Part shown: positions 15,519 through 23,120 of the stretch, piece by piece
Position numbering within the stretch: position 1 is the first letter of the stretch
Layout: every line of letters starts with the position of its first letter
Origin: Flavobacteriales bacterium UBA7612
GTDB taxonomy: Bacteria > Bacteroidota > Bacteroidia > Flavobacteriales > Weeksellaceae
Assembly (NCBI GenBank): GCA_002484335.1
Contig: DLJQ01000019.1
Location: 19,400-54,643, forward strand
Reading direction: 5' to 3'
DNA: 35,244 nt
Program-made: the position numbers and the translations under genes
Notes under the pieces: model-generated
The model's database searches: none
What the model was told of the DNA's origin: nothing
What the model saw: only the letters and a program-made list of their open reading frames with translations

Positions 15519-17689
15519 ATGAGAAAGAATTCATTTCTACTTTCAATTTTATCAATTCTTAGTTTTTCTTCCATCTACGCACAAGAAACTAAGAAAAATA
15601 CCAATGATTCAATAAATGATCTAGATCAGGTTGAGATTTTTGGTGATAGAAATCGCCAACAGAGGGGATTAGAATCAATTACACGATTTCCAATTTCTTC
15701 TCAAAATCAAATTCAATCTATTTCTATAATATCAGATAAATTAATACAAGATCAAGGAGCTTTAACAATTACAGATGCCGTTCGAAATGTACCAGGAGTA
15801 ACATTGTTTGGATCTTATGGAGGAAATAGGGAATCAATGTCTATTAGAGGATTTAGAGGTGTCCCTATTTTAAGAAATGGTGTTCGTCAAGATTCTGATT
15901 TTAGAACTGCTAGTGGAATTGCAGATATGCAAGGTGTAGAATCAATACAAGTAATAAAAGGATCATCAGCTATTACGCAAGGAGTAGGTAGTGGATTAGG
16001 TTCTGCTGGTGGAGTTATAAATTTAGTTACAAAAACACCTAGATTTATTAATGCAGCTAATGTTGGCTTAAGAGTTGGTTCTTGGAATCAAGTAAGAACA
16101 ACTTTTGATGTACAACATGTATTAACAAATGATAAAAGTCTTGCTTTTCGTTTAAATGGAGCTTATCAACAAGGAGATAGTTATAGAGATGTTGTGAAAA
16201 ATAAAAGATTTTATATACAGCCATCATTAGCTTGGCGTCCTGATGATAAGACTGAGATTATAGCTGAAATGGATTACTTAAATTTTGATGGTGTTCCAGA
16301 TAGAGGAACAGTTAATTTAGCAGCAGATGATACACAAGCTATTGTTAATATGGGACATCGATTTTTAGGCTTTAATACTGATTTTGATAAAAGTGAAGCT
16401 ATTACCTACTCTTTTAGAGCAACAAGAGAATTAACAGATAAAATTAGTGTAAGAGCTGCATATTATGCTTCATATAATGATAGGGATCAACAAGGCACAG
16501 CGTTAGGTTTAATAAGGGAAAATGGTACAGTTAATTATTTAAAGCGTAGTAGAAGTATGAGTAGATCTACTAGAGATGATAGAAATTCTACTGTACAGAT
16601 TGACGTTATGGGTAAAAATCTGGAATCTTTAAATGGAATTGGCAAGCTGGTTATGATTATACAAAATATAGAGTTGATGCTAGAAGTTCTGCAACAGTTG
16701 CATTAGCAGATAGACAAATAGATAATGTATTAGGTAATATTGATAATACAGTACCATCTAATTTTGATTGGAGTCAAATGAATATGTCTACATATACTCC
16801 AATAGATGAAGGATACTACTATGGATTTATGACACAACATCAATTAAATATTACTGATTATGTAAAAGTAGTCGGAGCTTTAAGATGGTCTTTCTCAGGA
16901 AGTGATTCTAAAGATGTTCTTGATCCAATGATTGGATTAATGATATCTCCTGTAAAGAATATTAATCTTTTCGGATCATATACAACAACTTCAAGTTTAA
17001 GAAGTTCGACAAATCCTTTAGAAGGAGGAGGGACCGTAGGAACATCAAGAACAAAACAAATAGAATTTGGTATTAAAACAGATTGGTTTAATGATCGTTT
17101 ACGAGCAAATGTTACATACTTTGATATGAAAAATGAGAATCTTTCTTATCAGATTTTAAATAGTGCAGGTAATAATTCAGGGTTTTATGGCTTAGCTGGA
17201 GATTTAAAAAGAACTGGTGTCGAAGTTGATATTTCTGGACGTCCTTTACCAAATGTTCAAATATTATTAGGGTATGCATATTTAGATGCAAAATATGAAG
17301 ATTCTCCTGCCTATGTAAATGGATCTCGTCCTATGAATGCACCAAGAAATACAGCAAATGCATGGGTACAATATAGATTTCAAAATACTAATTCTTTTAT
17401 TGATGGATTATCATTATCAGCAGGGGTATATTATGTAGGATCACGACCTGTAAATGAGTATACTCAAAAAACAATTATTCATAATACAACTCCTGGAGTA
17501 AAACCATTTTTAATGCCAGAATATACAACGTTGAATGCTCAGGTTGGATATTCATTAAAACGTTTTGATTTCCGTATATTTATTAACAATATAACTGATA
17601 AAGTTGGTTATAATTCATATTATAGAGGAGGATATATCAATCAAATTGATCCATTCAATATGGCTGGACAGGTTATATTTAAATTATAA
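15519..17689 (+). pseudogene. TonB-dependent siderophore receptor, interrupted by a one-base frameshift
   Basis: Two frames together encode one outer-membrane receptor that would import ferric siderophores using TonB energy. The first part (15519 to about 16618) has a signal peptide ending SSIYAQ, a plug domain with IQSISIISDKLIQDQ, NVPGVTLFGSYGG, ESMSIRGFRG and GSAGGVINLVTKTP, then barrel strands. The frame shifts at or near A5 at 16614-16618. The other frame continues the barrel as SGIFKWNWQAGYDYTKYRVD and is open through the second half to DPFNMAGQVIFKL. Adding one base restores 723 residues, a normal length for the family. Either the strain has lost the receptor or the base is a homopolymer sequencing error. 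The neighbouring barrel sequence shows no other decay, which favours a recent event or an error. Confidence 0.85.
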
Positions 17690-17721
17690 TCTAATTATTT
17701 AAAAATCTTCTCATAAAAATA

Positions 17722-17751
17722 AAATCCGTTGTTAATTATAACAACGGATTT
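17722..17751. terminator. Bidirectional terminator between the two TonB receptors
   Basis: A perfect 13-base inverted repeat (17722-17734 with 17739-17751, core ATCCGTTGTTA) with a 4-base loop and A/T-rich flanks on both sides. It serves both converging receptor genes. Confidence 0.85.
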
Positions 17752-17772
17752 ATTTATTTCTAAAAGTATCAA

Positions 17773-19788
17773 TTAGAATTTGAATGTAGCTCCTACTTGG
17801 TAGCGTAATCCATCAATTCTAAATCCATAATTATTAGTTCCTAATGTAGTATCGTTTATAATTTTTTTATCAAAAATATTATAAACTCCAAAAGTCATTT
17901 GTAATGATTTTGTAAAGTTAAATACACTTCCTAAATCAAATAAATTATATTCTGGAATTGGAACTGGATTATATGAATTTCTAATAATTCCTCCTGTTGT
18001 TTTTCCTCTATAATTCCATCTAGACCATAACTGTAACGTTTTACTAGTATCCCAAGATAATGTTGCATTAGCCATGTTTTTTGGTAATCTTGTTAAGTTT
18101 TTCTTATAAAGATCAGGCATTGAGTGGGATAGTGATAATGTTTCTGTATAAGTATAGTTTGCTTTAAGATTTAATTGAGGTAATATTTTTACAGAAGTAC
18201 TAACTTCTACACCCTTCATTCTAGCTTTATCAATATTATTTCTTTGAGAAACAAAATCATATACTTCTCCATATATTGGTTGAAATCGATCACAAGTATT
18301 ATCTGGAATGTCTTTATCACAAAGTCTTATTTCAACTAATTTTTCTTTAAAATTAGTTAAGAAAGCTGTTGCACTAATATTGAATTTTTTAGAGTCATCT
18401 TCGAACATTGCTGTTGCCTCAAAATTAATACTTTTTTCAGGTTTTAAATTAGGATTTCCAATAATCATAGCATTTCCGTTAGTTCCACCTGTAGCTTGTC
18501 CCCAACCAGGAGCAACTGCTCTAAGTGCTGGCGCTTTATATCCAGATGAAATACCACCTTTTACAGTAAAGTTTTTAGTTAAATCATATACTAAGTAAGC
18601 TCTTGGAGTAAAGTTGCTTCCGTAATTTTCATCGTTGTCATAACGAGCACCAGTAACTAAATTTAATTTTTCGAAGATTTTCCAATTTGCTTCTGCAAAA
18701 AGTGAGAAATTCCAACGAGTTAATTTATCTAATACAACACCATCTACAGCAAGTTGATTTCCTTTGTCTTCAAGATTTTCATAACGATACTCACCACCAA
18801 AAGTAATAGTATGTTGTTTTATATTGAAGTTATTTATTGTATTTGCAACTATAGTAGAATAATCCATGCTTCTTGTAGGATTTTGTGTCTTATCGTACTG
18901 TAAATATGATTTTGTATGAAAATTATTATAATCACCAGCATGAGAAAGTGTAAATGCATTTCGATCATAATGAGTGTTTGTTGCTTTACCATTTGCAGCT
19001 AAAGTTTTTCCAGGTGTTTGGTTTCTTTCTTGTCTATTATGGTTAAATGCAAAACTAAATACATCTTTTTTTGTAGGTGTAAAATCTAATTGGGCATCGA
19101 CACTCTTTATTATACGTTCTGTGAATCCAAACATAAATTTGTCTTCTTCACGTTTAGAATAGTTTGCACCGATTTTTAATTTTAATAAATCTTTAACAAT
19201 TGAGCCAGATGTATAACCGTTGATTTGATATGTATTTCCGGCTGCACTATGTGTTTGTACAGTACCATTTGTTCCTAAGGTACCTCTCCATTGATTTGTA
19301 CTTTTTTTAGTAATGATATTAATAACACCGCCCATTGCATCTGAACCATATAATGAAGACATAGGTCCTTTAATTACTTCTATACGTTCAATTTCTTCGA
19401 TTGGCGGCATCCAGCCTTGTTCTATTCCAGGACCGTCTGAATTAGGTCTTGTTTCTCTAGAATTTACTCTTTTCCCATCAATTAAAACCATTGTATGAGA
19501 GGAGTCTGTACCCCTAATAGAAAAATCACTTGTACTTCCTCCTCCAGTAATAAATACACCAGGTACGTCTTGTAAAGCATCCGTAATGTCACGGTACGCT
19601 TTCATTTTTATTTCTTTTTGTGTAATTACAGATATCGTTGCAGGAGCATCTTTTATTTTTTGTTCATAACCACTTCCAGTAATTACTACTTGATCTAATG
19701 TATAGTCTGTACTATCTTTTTTTTGTGCATTTAAGTAAAAAGAAGTTCCTACAAAAAGGGTAGCTAGTAAGAATTTATTTAACTTCAT
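17773..19788 (-). CDS. TonB-dependent receptor (FepA/CirA-like)
   Basis: This 671-residue outer-membrane receptor has a signal peptide ending FYLNAQ. A TonB-box-like stretch DYTLDQVVITGSG comes next. The plug domain has TISVITQKEIKMKAYRD, DVPGVFITGGG and FSIRGTD, and ends SSLYGSDAMGGVINIITKK, the hallmark of the FepA/CirA/BtuB branch. About 22 barrel strands follow and the chain ends RYQVGATFKF with the C-terminal phenylalanine used for barrel assembly. The branch imports ferric catecholates, vitamin B12 or haem. The ligand here is not readable, but the Fur-like boxes upstream favour iron. It is intact, unlike the convergent receptor, and divergent from a thioredoxin-like gene. Confidence 0.92.
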   Translation of the reverse strand: MKLNKFLLATLFVGTSFYLNAQKKDSTDYTLDQVVITGSGYEQKIKDAPATISVITQKEIKMKAYRDITDALQDVPGVFITGGGSTSDFSIRGTDSSHTMVLIDGKRVNSRETRPNSDGPGIEQGWMPPIEEIERIEVIKGPMSSLYGSDAMGGVINIITKKSTNQWRGTLGTNGTVQTHSAAGNTYQINGYTSGSIVKDLLKLKIGANYSKREEDKFMFGFTERIIKSVDAQLDFTPTKKDVFSFAFNHNRQERNQTPGKTLAANGKATNTHYDRNAFTLSHAGDYNNFHTKSYLQYDKTQNPTRSMDYSTIVANTINNFNIKQHTITFGGEYRYENLEDKGNQLAVDGVVLDKLTRWNFSLFAEANWKIFEKLNLVTGARYDNDENYGSNFTPRAYLVYDLTKNFTVKGGISSGYKAPALRAVAPGWGQATGGTNGNAMIIGNPNLKPEKSINFEATAMFEDDSKKFNISATAFLTNFKEKLVEIRLCDKDIPDNTCDRFQPIYGEVYDFVSQRNNIDKARMKGVEVSTSVKILPQLNLKANYTYTETLSLSHSMPDLYKKNLTRLPKNMANATLSWDTSKTLQLWSRWNYRGKTTGGIIRNSYNPVPIPEYNLFDLGSVFNFTKSLQMTFGVYNIFDKKIINDTTLGTNNYGFRIDGLRYQVGATFKF

Positions 19789-19806
19789 GTGTTAATTTTT
19801 TTTTAA

Positions 19807-19853
19807 TTATTCTAAATAAATATTGTGCAATATTAACATTTTATTTAGAATAA
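19807..19853. promoter_or_regulatory. Paired Fur-like operator between divergent genes
   Basis: Two copies of the 14-mer TTTATTTAGAATAA face each other (19807-19820 on minus, 19840-19853 on plus), a perfect inverted repeat with a 19-base spacer. The spacer region holds another palindrome, AATATTG-TG-CAATATT (19819-19834). The left copy is 18 bases from the receptor start codon, and the right copy is 102 bases from the thioredoxin-like gene. It is likely a repressor site for the receptor and perhaps for both genes. Confidence 0.5.
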
Positions 19854-19955
19854 ATAAAATTAACCTTATGTGATTTTACTCACCTTTTATATCAAATGAA
19901 GTAATAAATTTAAATAAATACATTAACTTCACTCCATTGAAATTATCAATATATA

Positions 19956-20450
19956 ATGAAAAAAATATTTACAACATTCGTTTTAGTTTTGTTTTCTTTT
20001 ATAGTTTTTGCTCAAGAAAACAATGGTTCTTTAAAAACAATTCCTGAATTTTCATTTGTTAAAATGCAATCTGACGGAGTATTTGACTCTAAAGAAATAA
20101 AAAAAGGTAAACAAACATTGATTGCTTTATTTTCTCCAACTTGTATTCATTGTCAATTGGCTTTAAATCATTTTAATAATAATTATGATGAATATTTAAA
20201 AAATGTACAGATTATTTTAGTTTCTGAATACGAAGCAAAGGATGTAATTCCATTCCTAAAAGAACATGCTCCAAAATTTTTAGATAATAAAAATGTAGAA
20301 TTATTATATGATTCTAATTATGAATTTGCACCTATTTTTCAACCAACTTCTATTCCTACATTTTATTTATTTGATAAGGATAAAAAATTTGTTACAGTAA
20401 AAAAAGGTTCTGTAGAAGCTAATCAAATATTTAATTTTATAAAAAAGTAA
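19956..20450 (+). CDS. Periplasmic thioredoxin-fold protein (TlpA-like)
   Basis: This 164-residue protein is exported by a signal peptide (MKKIFTTFVLVLFSFIVFAQ). The thioredoxin active site is C63-I-H-C66 in FSPTCIHCQLAL, and the cis-proline is P134 in TSIPTFYLF. The middle insert (about residues 80-125) is as in TlpA/ResA-type reductases, which reduce disulfides in the periplasm, for example during cytochrome c maturation or in repair of exported proteins. The electron donor and target are not visible. It is divergent from the intact TonB receptor, and the shared upstream region has paired Fur-like boxes, so iron-responsive expression is possible. A long hairpin terminator follows. Confidence 0.85.
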   Translation: MKKIFTTFVLVLFSFIVFAQENNGSLKTIPEFSFVKMQSDGVFDSKEIKKGKQTLIALFSPTCIHCQLALNHFNNNYDEYLKNVQIILVSEYEAKDVIPFLKEHAPKFLDNKNVELLYDSNYEFAPIFQPTSIPTFYLFDKDKKFVTVKKGSVEANQIFNFIKK

Positions 20451-20460
20451 TGATATAATT

Positions 20461-20497
20461 AAAAAAGAGAGTGTTTTAAGAAAACACTCTCTTTTTT
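20461..20497. terminator. Bidirectional terminator between thioredoxin-like and beta-lactamase genes
   Basis: A perfect 17-base inverted repeat (20461-20477 with 20481-20497, inner part GAGAGTGTTTT) with a 3-base loop. Its right arm overlaps the stop codon of the minus-strand beta-lactamase gene by two bases. Confidence 0.88.
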
Positions 20498-21305
20498 ATT
20501 TTTGAAGAATATCTAAAATTTTAAAACTTTCTTTTATAGCTTCAATTCTTATTTGAGCAAAATTATCCATATTTGTGTTTGTTGTTGAATTGATATTTAA
20601 AGCAAAAAAGTAAACGTTTTTATCTTTTTCTAAATAACCAATATACCAACCAATATTTTCATCTTCACTAATTCCCCAACCAGTTTTTCCACTTAGTATA
20701 TATTCATTATTTTGCTCTCTAATCATTATATTTTTTAGAATATCATGTGTTTTTTTCTTTATTGGTAGTTTAGAAAAATACAGTCTTTTTAAAAAATCTA
20801 TTTGTTCCATTTGTGATATTTTAGAACCACCAGTTAGCCAAAAATTATTAATTGTTTTTTTATCAAAAACCATATGATTATAATTCAGTTTTTTTAAATA
20901 TTTTGACATTCTATCATATCCTATTTTTAGAGCTAATTCTTGGTAACAAGGAACACAAGAAAGACTGAAAGCTTCTTTTAAAGTTAAATCTTTTTCCCAA
21001 ATAGACATTGCTCTTTTTTCTCCATTCCACTTAAAGATTGTGTTTTCGTCTTTCAAAATATTTAATTCTAATCCAATAATAGAATTTGGTATTTTGAATG
21101 TTGATGCAGGTATAAATCCAGTATTAGCCCAATTAAAATTATTAGAATAATATTGATTATTTTGATAATCTAAAATTAGAATTGATCCTTTAACATTGGA
21201 ATGATTTAAAATTTCTTCAAATTTCATTTCAACTGTATGATTGGATTGAGCATTTACATTAAATCCGATTAAGAAGAATAATAAAATAGCGAGAATCTTT
21301 TTCAT
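20496..21305 (-). CDS. bla: Class D (OXA-type) beta-lactamase
   Basis: This 269-residue periplasmic serine beta-lactamase has a signal peptide ending NVNAQ. Class D motifs are S68-T-F-K71 in IPASTFKIPN (the catalytic serine and the lysine that is carboxylated), S116-C-V118, W156 in NNFWLTGG, and K207-T-G in LSGKTGWG. The motif that is usually YGN reads Y142-N-H here, with one extra residue before the conserved FW. This is a real departure, and its effect on activity is unknown. Length is normal for OXA enzymes. It starts seven bases after an unknown zinc-ribbon gene, and folA lies before that, so it may be read from the folA promoter. No insertion sequence or integron end flanks it, which suggests an intrinsic chromosomal gene. 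Which beta-lactams it hydrolyses cannot be told. Confidence 0.9.
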   Translation of the reverse strand: MKKILAILLFFLIGFNVNAQSNHTVEMKFEEILNHSNVKGSILILDYQNNQYYSNNFNWANTGFIPASTFKIPNSIIGLELNILKDENTIFKWNGEKRAMSIWEKDLTLKEAFSLSCVPCYQELALKIGYDRMSKYLKKLNYNHMVFDKKTINNFWLTGGSKISQMEQIDFLKRLYFSKLPIKKKTHDILKNIMIREQNNEYILSGKTGWGISEDENIGWYIGYLEKDKNVYFFALNINSTTNTNMDNFAQIRIEAIKESFKILDILQK

Positions 21306-21312
21306 TTTTTAT

Positions 21313-22518
21313 TTAGTTTTTTAATTGAATGACAATTCCACCAAATCTTGCTTCATGCACAAAAAAAAGTTTATTTTCAATAGTACAATCACACATAAAT
21401 TGAGAATCATCTTCTTCGATTGTTTGATTTATATAACGAGTAATTTTTAATCCTCCTGATATTCCTAAATTAGAAAATTCGACAAGATTCCCATTTATAT
21501 CAAACTTATCTTTTGATGAACATTCTTTACAAATATATTTAGGATAACGAGGAAAATAATCTATCTCTTTTTTACAAAGAGAACACCATTGTTTATTTTC
21601 TGTAGCTCTATATTCATCATTCCAGATAAGATTTTGCCATTGATTAATTTTATGATAATCTTCAAAAGTGAACTGATGATTTTTTCTCAGTTGATTGAAA
21701 AAAGGAATTATAAATTTGGCTAAAAGATGAGGTTTATTATTTGAAAGAGATAAAATGGAATAATCAATAAACCAACTGTTAGTTTCTGAAAAATAATTCC
21801 AAAAATCTTCTATATTTTTAAATTCTTTGTAAAACTTAAAATCGTATTGATTGTATTCATTTTTTTCTGTTGTCAATATTACTTTAGATAAAATAAATTC
21901 ATTAGCGATAAAGCTTAATTGATAACAAGAGTCATTATTTATATAATTAAAAATAATATCTTTTTCATTTAATGAATTTAATTCTTTGAGATAGAATTCA
22001 TTTAAAGTTAATTTACTTTCTAATCGTTTTTTTTTCTCTTGATTTTCTTCAATCATTCTAATAGTTTGCTGTAGTAAATTTTCTCTTTTTTGATCAGAAA
22101 AAGCAAAACTTTCTGATGTAGAAATATGACCAGATTCTATAAATTCTAATTTTTCTTGAATAGTATCTATATTATCTTCTTTATGATGTATTCTTTGTGT
22201 TGTTAATTTAAATTTATTATCTGAACTATAACTAATTTTAGATTCATAATTAAAAAATTTGCTCCATTCTTTAGGAGAAAGTATTTTTAGATTATCTAAA
22301 TCTATAACATATTTTTTTGATGGAATTCGCCTACCATTATAACCAAGATTCTCCCAGTGGTTTTCATTGTCGTCATTTGTGCTAACAATTAATAAACCAG
22401 ATTCAAAATCAATAAAAGAATAAGATATACTCCAATCTTTATCAGGTTGTAATTTAAAATTACCATACTTGCATTGACGATGACGAAATAAATTACTTTT
22501 AATAATTTTCATAACCAT
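21313..22518 (-). CDS. Unknown cytoplasmic protein with a C-terminal zinc ribbon
   Basis: I do not recognise this 401-residue protein. It has no signal peptide. Residues 20-110 are strand-rich, with repeated 'SYSFIDFESGLLIVS' and 'KKYVIDLDNLKIL' patterns that resemble a beta-propeller or WG-like blade. Residues 140-180 are a charged helical or coiled-coil stretch (ENLLQQTIRMIEENQEKKK). A four-cysteine zinc ribbon follows: C312-x-x-C315, then C330-x-x-C333 (WCSLCKKE, ICKECSS). The end (HEARFGGIVIQLKN) is strand-like. It lies 37 bases after folA and seven bases before the beta-lactamase, implying co-transcription. The start could be the ATG at 22516-22518 or the one two codons later. Confidence 0.65.
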   Translation of the reverse strand: MVMKIIKSNLFRHRQCKYGNFKLQPDKDWSISYSFIDFESGLLIVSTNDDNENHWENLGYNGRRIPSKKYVIDLDNLKILSPKEWSKFFNYESKISYSSDNKFKLTTQRIHHKEDNIDTIQEKLEFIESGHISTSESFAFSDQKRENLLQQTIRMIEENQEKKKRLESKLTLNEFYLKELNSLNEKDIIFNYINNDSCYQLSFIANEFILSKVILTTEKNEYNQYDFKFYKEFKNIEDFWNYFSETNSWFIDYSILSLSNNKPHLLAKFIIPFFNQLRKNHQFTFEDYHKINQWQNLIWNDEYRATENKQWCSLCKKEIDYFPRYPKYICKECSSKDKFDINGNLVEFSNLGISGGLKITRYINQTIEEDDSQFMCDCTIENKLFFVHEARFGGIVIQLKN

Positions 22519-22555
22519 TAATGTTTTATATAGTAGATGTTATAATCTATTATAA

Positions 22556-23053
22556 TTATTTAGTTTCTTTTACTTTTTTATAAGTAACAAATGAATACGC
22601 AAAAGGATGTTTTTTATCTTTCTTGAAATTTTCTTTTTCAACCTCTTCCCAATCATCTGTATCTATTTCAGGGAAATAAGTGTCACCATCAAATTCATGA
22701 TGAACTTCTGTGATATATAAAATATCTGTAAACTCCATTGCTTGTTTATAAATATTCCCTCCACCAATAATGTATATTTCATCATCAATTTTTAGGGCAG
22801 TATTTATTGCTTTCTCAAGAGAATTTACTTTTACTATTCCATCAGCAGTCCAATTAGAATCTCTTGTTACAACAATATTTGTACGATTTGGTAATGGTCT
22901 TCCAAGTGATTCGTACGTTTTTCTTCCCATAATAATTGGATGACCAGAAGTTAAATTTTTAAAATGTTTTAAATCATTTGGTAAATGCCAAATTAAATCA
23001 TTTTTTGCTCCAATCACATTGTTACTTGCTTTTGCTACTACTATATTTATCAT
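22556..23053 (-). CDS. folA: Dihydrofolate reductase FolA
   Basis: FolA reduces dihydrofolate to tetrahydrofolate with NADPH, closing the cycle opened by thymidylate synthase. The 165-residue protein has the N-terminal IVVAKASNNVIGAKNDL, the Met20-loop region IWHLPND with catalytic D27 at the same number as in E. coli, and the NADPH-binding GRKTYESLGRPLPNR and IIGGGNIYKQAM. Trimethoprim susceptibility cannot be judged from sequence alone. It heads a probable transcript with the unknown zinc-ribbon gene and the beta-lactamase. thyA is about 3.5 kb upstream in the same direction but in a separate unit. Its -7 box lies just upstream of a hairpin that also terminates the M1 peptidase gene. Confidence 0.96.
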   Translation of the reverse strand: MINIVVAKASNNVIGAKNDLIWHLPNDLKHFKNLTSGHPIIMGRKTYESLGRPLPNRTNIVVTRDSNWTADGIVKVNSLEKAINTALKIDDEIYIIGGGNIYKQAMEFTDILYITEVHHEFDGDTYFPEIDTDDWEEVEKENFKKDKKHPFAYSFVTYKKVKETK

Positions 23054-23064
23054 ACGTTATAAGG

Positions 23065-23095
23065 TAAAAAAAGCTATCCCCATAGAGGATAGCTT
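23065..23095 (-). terminator. Terminator of the M1 peptidase gene, also at the 5' end of folA mRNA
   Basis: A perfect 9-base inverted repeat (23071-23079 with 23087-23095, arm AAGCTATCC) with a 7-base loop and a run of T on the minus strand. The folA -7 box sits two bases upstream, so the folA transcript would start within or next to the same stem. Confidence 0.75.
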
Positions 23096-23097
23096 AA

Positions 23098-23105
23098 CAA
23101 ATATA
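23098..23105 (-). promoter_or_regulatory. folA: -7 box of folA
   Basis: The minus strand reads TATATTTG, a perfect TAnnTTTG. It is 44 bases before the folA start codon and lies between the M1 peptidase stop and the hairpin. No -33 box is recognisable. Confidence 0.4.
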
Positions 23106-23120
23106 ATGAATTTTATTAGA

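Noticed and set aside
16606..16640. Programmed frameshift in the siderophore receptor
   Set aside because: A short A5 run without a downstream structure or known slippery heptamer, in a gene family that does not use recoding. Mutation or sequencing error is simpler.
18308..19498. Plus-strand ORFs opposite the second TonB receptor (and similar ones opposite metQ, folE, M1 peptidase, ferritin, thyA and rsmG)
   Set aside because: They are antisense frames of well-conserved genes, with no family pattern or promoter of their own.
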